From: Chloropicon primus
Lineage: Eukaryota; Chlorophyta; Chloropicophyceae; Chloropicales; Chloropicaceae
NCBI GenBank assembly: GCA_023205875.1
Contig: CP060760.1
Span: 1-64,000 of the forward strand
Direction: 5' to 3'
Length of the DNA: 64,000 nt
Shown: in pieces, positions 39,622-47,111 of the stretch
Layout: each line of letters starts with the position of its first letter
Numbering within the stretch: the first letter of the stretch is position 1
Program-made: the position numbers and the translations under genes
The notes under the pieces: model-generated
Told to the model about the DNA's origin: nothing
Seen by the model: the letters and a program-made list of their open reading frames with translations, nothing else
The model's database searches: none

Positions 39622-42600
39622 ATGAGGCAGGGAGGAGGCGCGGAGGGGGAGGTGAGGGTGCAATGGGAGGGAGAGGAGGCGCCCTTCACCGTGGACCTCG
39701 ATGAGACAAACACGAACAAGAACAAGAACACGAACACGAGGGGTCTCCTCGAAAGAGCGAGGGAAGCGTTTGGTCTTCTTCGCTCGGTCACAGAGGGAGG
39801 ACAGGAAGAGGAAGAGTTTTGCCTGACGGACGGCGAGGTGGAGGTGAAGACGGACGGGAGGCTGGCGAGCATCGTGCGGGAGGCGAGGGAGAGTGGTGGG
39901 ACGCCCGCCATTCTCTTCCTCTTCAGCAGAGTTTCCCTCTCTCGCGGTGGTCGAGGGGAAGGGGAAGGGGGAGCGAGCTCGTGCCTCGGCCGCGAGCGCA
40001 TTAGCTTCGTGCCGCACCCGAGGACCATCACGGCAGCGGGAGACCTCGAGTACTTCACGTCCACGAGGGGGAAGCAGACGGTGTCGTACGCCCTGGCGGA
40101 GCTGGTGGACAACGCCCTGTCGGCGACCCAGCACGTGACGAGGGCGGGGGAGAGGGAGGTGAGGATATGCTTTTGCGTGAACTCGACCTCCAGCGCGTCC
40201 GTCTTCGTGGAGGACAACGGCGTGGGGATGAACAAGTCCCAGGTGAACGACTGGGCGGTGATGAACTTGAGCAAGAGCGAGCGAGAGCGGAGGGAGAGCG
40301 GGGGCTCCGGGGAAGTGGGCAACAGCAGCGGGAGCGGGAGCGACCCCTTTGCCTGGAACGCGACGCAGCACCAGACCCAGAAGCAGAAGCAAGCCGGTGG
40401 TTGGAAGCAAGACCGGCACTTGTTCTCGTCCCTGTCCTTCTTTGGCGTGGGCTCGAAGAATGCGGCCTTCTTCTTGGGGAATTCGGTGCACATGGCGACA
40501 AAGCAGGAGGACAACATGCTCGTGCACGACCTCCGCCTCAGCGCAAAGGAGCTGGAGACCAAGTACAGGAACAAGGAGAACGCCTACGAGGCCGACTTGA
40601 TCCACAGGGTTCCCGGGGACTTGAGCACGCTCACCGCGGAAGAAAAGAAGTTCGGGCCAGTCGTACAATCCGTTTTGGGGGAGGGGAAAGGCGACGGAGC
40701 CCGGGCCGGGGAAAACAAAAAGAGCTTCACGAGGCTGACGGTGTCGGAGCTCAAGAGGGACGTCATTGATCAGATCAAGGACAGGTACAGTTGCGAGCAA
40801 ATATGCAGGGAGCTTGCGCACATCTACCACTTTTACATCCATGGCGCCAACGGCAAGAGCGACTCGAGCTTGGACGCCGAAGCGCACGACGACAGGCGAA
40901 AGCTCCCTGACGGGAGCGCCCTTCCGGCGGTGGAGGTGGAGTTTCATTGCGAGGGCCGGCTTCTCTTTAAGACCAACCTGTGCGAAGTGGAGGACGAGCC
41001 CGTGTCCCTGCACTTGAAGTCCAAGAAGGAGGAGTTTCCATTCTCCCTTGAGGTTCCACAGAGGGGCCGGGTCGATGGGATTCTCTACTACTTTCCATTC
41101 GACAGCGAAAAAGAAACGTTGCCCTCTCTGGATTGGAAAGAGAGCCCAAGTCCGCAAGGGACTCAAGCCACCCAGTTCGACCTCACCCAAGTGTCCATGA
41201 CGCAGTTCAATCAGCATTCTTCGCAATTTAGCCTTGCGGATCCCGATGCGGGCGCCATGCTGGCAGCAGTGCAGGCGCAGAGGCGGTGCCTCTTTGAGAC
41301 GTTCTGGCAAGGCAGGCTCATCCCAGAATCTCGGGTCGTGTCGCTGCCCTTCATAGATTCGATATTCCAGAAGCAGGGAACGTACATGAGAGACAAGATA
41401 CCTCCCGAGGTGATAAACAGAATTTGGGGTTGCCTCTTCTTTGGGCCAGAATTTCGCGTCACGAGGAACAAGCTCTCGTTCCGTGATAACTTGGAGGACC
41501 TCCTTTGCTCATCCTTTTCGAGCAACAGGAACACGGAGAAGAAATTCAAGGAGTGGCTTGCCAGATGTCACAGCGAGCTCGACCAGACGCTCAGTTTTGA
41601 GAAGCTGTGCCCCACAGAGGTGCAGGCCACCATGCGGAGCAAATTCGGTGAGAACAAGACCTTCTTTGACAGGGTTGTCATGGGCGACTTGACCTTGTCC
41701 ACGGGTGACGTTGTGCAGCTCAAAACTACACCCAAGGTGGTGGGAAGGATTGCCAACATCCTGTCCAACAAGATCATGCACGCAGACGGCAGGCATTCAA
41801 ATGGGTATCTTGCGGTTCAGCCTATCCCAGAAGGAATTTACGGCAGCAGTATTGGCCTGTATCCTTTGCGCAGGTACAAGTCCAAGTTGAGCGCGAAAGA
41901 GCTAGAAAGCCACGTGAAGAAGCAGTGGAGCAAATGCCCCTCCAACCTCTCGGTGGAGCCCCTGCACCTAGCGACAGGAAAGATCAAAGAGTACGCGGCC
42001 GGCGACACCTTTCCGCCTACTTACATCTCCGTCACCGATGGTTCTGGGCAAAGGATCACCAAATGCATGAGCCGGGGCAAGAAGCAGAACCTCAGCGTGA
42101 TCCAAAAACTGTATTATTTGGGCACTGACTTGCCGCAGGACAACCAAGATCTCAGCCTTGCCGTGAAGGAGACCGTGAATCAATCAAGCCTTGAAAATCC
42201 TGTTGAAGTGTTGTGTGTCTCCAATTGTACGCCGAGGAACGACATATTCGGGTTCCAGAAAGTGAACGGTGGCCTAAAAAAGAGCGGGTATTATCTCATG
42301 AAGTTCATGGTTGAGCCTGACTGTGGTAAATCGCCCCTTGTCCTGGAAATGAAGTGCCGGGTGAAGCCAAGTGAGGGGGAGAGGGCTGAGCTGGAATGCG
42401 GGGGCAAAATCGAGGCAGTGCAGCTCGGGGAGGCACTTCCTCCTATCTCGCTGTCTATATACGACGAGTTTGACAACCTTGCGGACACCAAGCCTTATCT
42501 CGACAAGGTGAAGCTTTCTGTGGTGACCAACAACGAAGAAATTGCTATCAATGCCGAGAGCAAAATAGAGTCCCGGGATGGAAAGATTTTGCTCAAGGAT

Positions 42601-45600
42601 CTCAAGTTGAGTCCAAGTGGCAATCAGAGCATCCCCTACTTCTGCACCAGGGGCCGGGGCAGAAAACAAGGGAAGCCGAACCCACTTAAATGCAAGCTTA
42701 GCATATCAGTGGGGGAGAAGATAGAAGAAGTCGTCAAGGTGACCGTCTCCCCAGGCCTCCCGGTGGCATTCGATGTTATTTCTGGAATTGACATGGACGT
42801 CAATGGTGAGAACAACCCTTTGCAGCTCGCCCAAGATAGCCCCTTCCCTTCGTTCGTGATAGCTTTGAAGGATCAATATGGAAATAGAACATCTCCGCCG
42901 AAGGATTATGCTTGCACGCTCAAGGTCAGCTGCGAGGGCCTCGTTCCTGATACAAAATCGTTTACGGTGGAGGACAGTGGAATGCTGAGTGTTGAAGGGT
43001 TCGTGGCAGAAGCCTCTCTCTTCACCAAGGCGGTCTTGCAGCTCAGGTACTCTCCCACAGATAGCATCATCGAGACTTGCACGGTAAACAATGACTCAAT
43101 AGCAGAGAGACACATATGGATGCAGATTGAGCCTAGCGCGAAGCCGGCTCAACTTGCAATCTTGAGGCAGGGCCAGGAAGTGCCCAAAGATACCAACGGA
43201 TCAGATGATTTCGTAATTGAGGACATCCAAGTAGCGACGTTTCTCGAGGACCTCTCCGTAGAGGTGAGAGACGGGAGTGGAAGGCCTGCCCCTTGCGGGA
43301 CGTCTGCCAAGTTGACTTGCTCTTGGGTGAAGGGAACCAAGCAGGTGCAGATGAACAGCGATTCGCAAGTCACCCTGCCGGCGCTTGCTGTGCAAGAAAA
43401 TTGTGGCAGCGTGGTCTCCTTCTGGGTTCGCGTGGTTGTTGACGGATTCCATCTAGAAGCTAGCATGTTTGTCAGGGCGACGCCAGGACCTCCATACAGC
43501 TGGGCGATCTCTTGCGAGTCCAACAAAGTTTACAGCGGCGTGCCGTTTGTTGTCATCATTGAGGCTGTAGATAAACACCAGAATCGCTGCAGGAGTAGCA
43601 GCTCCCAGCTGCCAACACCAGAGATCGAGCCCCAATCAGAGAGGGAACTCTGCTTCAAGAAGGAAGCATGGGAAAGCGATTGGACCTGCGATGAAGATAA
43701 CATGTACACCTACTCTGCAAAGATTGTGCTGAGCGGAGAAAAGGGTCCGATCGCCCTCCGCGTGCACAGCGAGAATGATCTGAACATGACAGAGGACATC
43801 TGGCACGTGCCACTCCTTCCTGGACCACCCTCGAAATTGTCTATGAGCATCCCAAACGAGAGCCAGAAGTTTTACACGCAGTGCTGCATCGAGAAGATCT
43901 TTGTTGAGGTGCAAGACGACTATGGGAATGCCGCGCCGTGCAAGGACTTTGAAATCCTTTTGCAACCCTCCTTGCGGGCTTGTGACACAGAGGGAGTCTT
44001 TGGAAACGCTTCTTCGAAGAGCGGTAACAGGAAAAAGGTTAAGGATGGCAAGGCAGAGTTTGCAAGTATCAAGCTTTCTTGTCCAGAGGTGGGGAAATAC
44101 ATCTTGCAGGCAGTGAGCAAATCGCGGAAGCTGTCCATCGAGGAAGCCACCATGGAGATCGAAGTTCAGAGCTGCAACCGCGTTGTTGGCCTCGAAGCAA
44201 AGTTGCCAGAGAAGAAGTGCCAGGCTGGGGGATCCATCGACATCGATGTGGTGGTAGAGACTGAGAATAAGAAAGCTCTTGCTCGGGACGCACTGTCCTC
44301 CTTCGAGATCATCATATCAAAGGATCGTAATGTCAAAGGTTCCATCTCAGCCAAGTTCGTGGACTACGACGAGAAGAGCATGACATTGCAGTTCAGCAGT
44401 GATAAGGTGACAGCTGCGGGTGTTTACAATTTAACCGCCGTATACAACGAGGGAAGGTCCGAACTGGGAACCTACCAAGTGAGAAGTTTGAGCCAGACGT
44501 TTGAGGTGACGCCCTTTGAGCCCAAGCAGCTTTGCTTGATGCCACCAGAGATTGAATCGCAGTGCACCATTCTCCATGTGTCTGACAAAACCATTGGCCG
44601 CGAGCCGATCCTGCCCTCTGCGTCGATGCAATTGCAAGATATCTACGGAAACTTCGTTGCCAAGTCAAAGGTGAAGCTGAGTTTCCACCTGTACGCAGAC
44701 GAGGCAATGCAGAACGAGATCAAGGGTTCTCTGACTTGCGACGGCAGCCCGATCACGGACAAGTCCGGGCAGGCGGCCGTTAGGAACATTGTCATTTCGG
44801 ATGAATGCAAGGCGTACTTGACGAAGGACAAGAACAGGCCAACTCTTGACGTGCACTTTGCGGTCCGCTGCCACGAAAAGAAATCCAAGTTTCTCGGATG
44901 GAAGAGGGTCCTCTGTTACTCCAACGACGAGAAGCAGACGGAAAAGAGGGAGAAGTACACGAAAGAGAAGAAGAAACTGGAGAAAGCTCTTGGAGCCGAA
45001 AGGGAGAAGCTAAGGAACCTGGAGGATGCCATCGTAGCGCAGAAGGAGAAGCTAGGGCTAGGCACCAAGTCGCTGAGGAACTTGGATCAGGTGCTCAAGG
45101 ATCAGGAGAGCAAAGTGGAGGAGGCTGAGAAGAGGGGAGCGAGGGGGCCGCAGCTCAGAAGCCTCGCAAAATTCAACACCACGCTGGCCACCGTCAAGAA
45201 GATTTCCTCAAAGCATTGCGTGGGCTGGATGGTGGAGCAGGCCACAGTGGAGCACGAATGCTTGACCAAAATCCTGTCCTGGTTCAGAAGGGGCAAGCTT
45301 CAGGTCCTGATCATGACGAATGTGGAGATCATGCAGAAGGCCAGGAAGGCGCTGAAGCAGAAAGGCCTGGACATTCCTGACATGATCGCCGAGGAGGCCA
45401 TGAGACCCTACGACGGGCGGCAGAGGAGGAGGGCTTCTGGGTGTAAGATGACCTCGGCAGAGGCCGCTTTTCTTGGTCAGATGGGTTGCTTGGCGAAGAA
45501 GCTCCACGAGGATGCCTTGCTCGGATCAGACGGGGCCTTGGAGATGCCCCTTCCCCACCATCACGTCGACAAGCAGAAGTGGCCCAAGGGCCTCGAAACT

Positions 45601-46188
45601 TGGCCGGCAGGATTTGTCGGCCATGCCGCCAACCTCTTGAGGCCCAAGCGCGAGAACAGGAGGAGCACCACCCTTTACACGATGACGGGCTCTTCCCTCG
45701 TGTTTGACGAGTGGCCCAACGCGTACAAGTACTTCAGGGCCTGTTCGAAGGATCTCAGAGTGCAGGTGCCATCCATTTTCAACCTGGATGGAACGATGGT
45801 GGAAAGCGACGGCGTCCTTACAGGGAGCAGAAACAACTGCCCCAAGAACTTGTCACAGCTCAAGATCAGCTTTGGCAGCTCGCAGGAATCCCTGGTGAGG
45901 CAGAAGGAGAAGCTCCGCGAGGTGCAGAGCCTGGTTGAGGCCAAGGAGACCATGGACAAGGCCAGGGAATCTGTCGGGGACTTGAAGGAGAGGCTGCAAA
46001 AGTTGGAGAGGAAGCTGGAGGAGGTGAAGGGGTCGAAGAAGAGGCCCCTTTTGCAGGAGATCGATGCGAACCAGGGCCAGGACGAGGAGGTCCCCTCCTC
46101 GCAGAAGAGGGCCTCCCAGGAGGAGCCCCAGGAGAGCCGCGCGAGGTCCACCAGGAGGAGGAGAATGATCATGGAAATGGAGGACTGA
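39622..46188 (+). CDS. SMCHD1/GMI1-like GHKL ATPase with SMC hinge
   Basis: One 6.6-kb exon encodes 2188 aa. The N-terminal GHKL ATPase has its N box at about residue 153 (ALAELVDNALSAT), G1 at about 195 (VEDNGVGMNKSQ) and G2 at about 275 (FFGVGSKNAAFFLG). The middle contains repeated beta-sandwich units marked by a D-x-YGN-type motif. A coiled coil (about 1773-1836) leads to an SMC-type hinge (about 1853-2076: LTKILSWFRRGKLQVLIMTN, FVGHAANLL, VFDEWPNAYKYF, DGTMVESDGVLTG) and a second coiled coil. This is the SMCHD1 layout (human about 2005 aa), called GMI1 in plants, where it acts in DNA repair and relates to the silencing factor DMS3. Start is ATG 39622. Convergent with the SPOUT gene (51-bp spacer). 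Confidence 0.88.
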   Translation: MRQGGGAEGEVRVQWEGEEAPFTVDLDETNTNKNKNTNTRGLLERAREAFGLLRSVTEGGQEEEEFCLTDGEVEVKTDGRLASIVREARESGGTPAILFLFSRVSLSRGGRGEGEGGASSCLGRERISFVPHPRTITAAGDLEYFTSTRGKQTVSYALAELVDNALSATQHVTRAGEREVRICFCVNSTSSASVFVEDNGVGMNKSQVNDWAVMNLSKSERERRESGGSGEVGNSSGSGSDPFAWNATQHQTQKQKQAGGWKQDRHLFSSLSFFGVGSKNAAFFLGNSVHMATKQEDNMLVHDLRLSAKELETKYRNKENAYEADLIHRVPGDLSTLTAEEKKFGPVVQSVLGEGKGDGARAGENKKSFTRLTVSELKRDVIDQIKDRYSCEQICRELAHIYHFYIHGANGKSDSSLDAEAHDDRRKLPDGSALPAVEVEFHCEGRLLFKTNLCEVEDEPVSLHLKSKKEEFPFSLEVPQRGRVDGILYYFPFDSEKETLPSLDWKESPSPQGTQATQFDLTQVSMTQFNQHSSQFSLADPDAGAMLAAVQAQRRCLFETFWQGRLIPESRVVSLPFIDSIFQKQGTYMRDKIPPEVINRIWGCLFFGPEFRVTRNKLSFRDNLEDLLCSSFSSNRNTEKKFKEWLARCHSELDQTLSFEKLCPTEVQATMRSKFGENKTFFDRVVMGDLTLSTGDVVQLKTTPKVVGRIANILSNKIMHADGRHSNGYLAVQPIPEGIYGSSIGLYPLRRYKSKLSAKELESHVKKQWSKCPSNLSVEPLHLATGKIKEYAAGDTFPPTYISVTDGSGQRITKCMSRGKKQNLSVIQKLYYLGTDLPQDNQDLSLAVKETVNQSSLENPVEVLCVSNCTPRNDIFGFQKVNGGLKKSGYYLMKFMVEPDCGKSPLVLEMKCRVKPSEGERAELECGGKIEAVQLGEALPPISLSIYDEFDNLADTKPYLDKVKLSVVTNNEEIAINAESKIESRDGKILLKDLKLSPSGNQSIPYFCTRGRGRKQGKPNPLKCKLSISVGEKIEEVVKVTVSPGLPVAFDVISGIDMDVNGENNPLQLAQDSPFPSFVIALKDQYGNRTSPPKDYACTLKVSCEGLVPDTKSFTVEDSGMLSVEGFVAEASLFTKAVLQLRYSPTDSIIETCTVNNDSIAERHIWMQIEPSAKPAQLAILRQGQEVPKDTNGSDDFVIEDIQVATFLEDLSVEVRDGSGRPAPCGTSAKLTCSWVKGTKQVQMNSDSQVTLPALAVQENCGSVVSFWVRVVVDGFHLEASMFVRATPGPPYSWAISCESNKVYSGVPFVVIIEAVDKHQNRCRSSSSQLPTPEIEPQSERELCFKKEAWESDWTCDEDNMYTYSAKIVLSGEKGPIALRVHSENDLNMTEDIWHVPLLPGPPSKLSMSIPNESQKFYTQCCIEKIFVEVQDDYGNAAPCKDFEILLQPSLRACDTEGVFGNASSKSGNRKKVKDGKAEFASIKLSCPEVGKYILQAVSKSRKLSIEEATMEIEVQSCNRVVGLEAKLPEKKCQAGGSIDIDVVVETENKKALARDALSSFEIIISKDRNVKGSISAKFVDYDEKSMTLQFSSDKVTAAGVYNLTAVYNEGRSELGTYQVRSLSQTFEVTPFEPKQLCLMPPEIESQCTILHVSDKTIGREPILPSASMQLQDIYGNFVAKSKVKLSFHLYADEAMQNEIKGSLTCDGSPITDKSGQAAVRNIVISDECKAYLTKDKNRPTLDVHFAVRCHEKKSKFLGWKRVLCYSNDEKQTEKREKYTKEKKKLEKALGAEREKLRNLEDAIVAQKEKLGLGTKSLRNLDQVLKDQESKVEEAEKRGARGPQLRSLAKFNTTLATVKKISSKHCVGWMVEQATVEHECLTKILSWFRRGKLQVLIMTNVEIMQKARKALKQKGLDIPDMIAEEAMRPYDGRQRRRASGCKMTSAEAAFLGQMGCLAKKLHEDALLGSDGALEMPLPHHHVDKQKWPKGLETWPAGFVGHAANLLRPKRENRRSTTLYTMTGSSLVFDEWPNAYKYFRACSKDLRVQVPSIFNLDGTMVESDGVLTGSRNNCPKNLSQLKISFGSSQESLVRQKEKLREVQSLVEAKETMDKARESVGDLKERLQKLERKLEEVKGSKKRPLLQEIDANQGQDEEVPSSQKRASQEEPQESRARSTRRRRMIMEMED

Positions 46189-46239
46189 GGGTAACAGCTA
46201 ATGGTAATCAGTATTACAATTCATACCATCCATCCCGTT

Positions 46240-46857
46240 TCAGGTGTTGCAGAGGATGCAGTCAAGGATAAGGGCGACCGAGGTGGAAACGTTGAGCGAG
46301 TCCGAGAAGCCGTGAAGCGGCAGATACACCCTCTCCTGCGCAGCCTTGAGCAATTTTTGGCTGACGCCATCGACTTCCCTCCCGAACACCAGCGCTATCT
46401 TCCTCCTGTCATTGGTCTCGACCCTCCGACGCAAGCTCGCGGAGAGGGAGCAGGCCTCCTGTGAGAGCTCCGTGGCCCACAACGCCATCCCCTCCCTCTC
46501 CACCTCCTCGATGAAGCTCTGAGGCGTCGAGAAATTCTTGTCCGCTTCGATCTGGACCATCCCATCGGTGCCATCGCCCATCAGCTCCGCGCCAAAAGGG
46601 TTCCTGCCGCTCTTCTTCTTGTAGGACACGGCATCCACGGACCAAAGCTCGAGCTCGAAGGCCTGGACCACTTTCCGGACCGACTCGAAGTTCCTCGGGT
46701 CTGTGCACCTCTCGAGGACGACGACAATGTCACAAGGAGGGACGCTGTAATCCGCAGGAGTCACGCACCCCTCCTCCCTCCACAGCTTCCGCCGCCTCCA
46801 CCTCCACGGGGCGTAAAGTGCCAGGCAGAACCCAAGCAGCGACGACGCCATCGCCAT
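46240..46857 (-). CDS. SPOUT-family (TrmH/SpoU) RNA 2'-O-methyltransferase
   Basis: A 205-aa SPOUT methyltransferase with the trefoil-knot motifs: motif 1 CTDPRNFESVRKVVQAF (usually NxGAIxRxA), motif 2 KIALVFGREVDGVSQKLL, and motif 3 VYLPLHGFSDSLNVSTSVALIL. These enzymes methylate ribose in rRNA or tRNA (for example Gm18 of tRNA by TrmH). The N terminus is short, with a hydrophobic/basic stretch (MAMASSLLGFCLALYAPWRW) that could be a signal anchor or organelle peptide. The catalytic Arg position in motif 1 appears kept (SVRK). The RNA target is not determinable. Start ATG 46857. Confidence 0.9.
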   Translation of the reverse strand: MAMASSLLGFCLALYAPWRWRRRKLWREEGCVTPADYSVPPCDIVVVLERCTDPRNFESVRKVVQAFELELWSVDAVSYKKKSGRNPFGAELMGDGTDGMVQIEADKNFSTPQSFIEEVEREGMALWATELSQEACSLSASLRRRVETNDRRKIALVFGREVDGVSQKLLKAAQERVYLPLHGFSDSLNVSTSVALILDCILCNT

Positions 46858-47111
46858 CTCGAGGATCCTGCTTGAAGGGGAAGGAAGGGGGACCAGACGA
46901 GGGGGACAGAGGAGAGGATGGAGTTGGGCTTTGGTGATGATGGAGGGTTGGATGATGTGGATGGATGGATGGGTTGTGTCTCACACGACTGGCCTGCTGG
47001 GTGGTTTGTCCGTAGGCGAGCTTCGGTAGCATCCATCGGCAACGTATGATAATGTATGATATAGTTACTTTACAAAAGTCTTTTGCAGCCTCTGATCGAT
47101 GGTGCGGCTTT

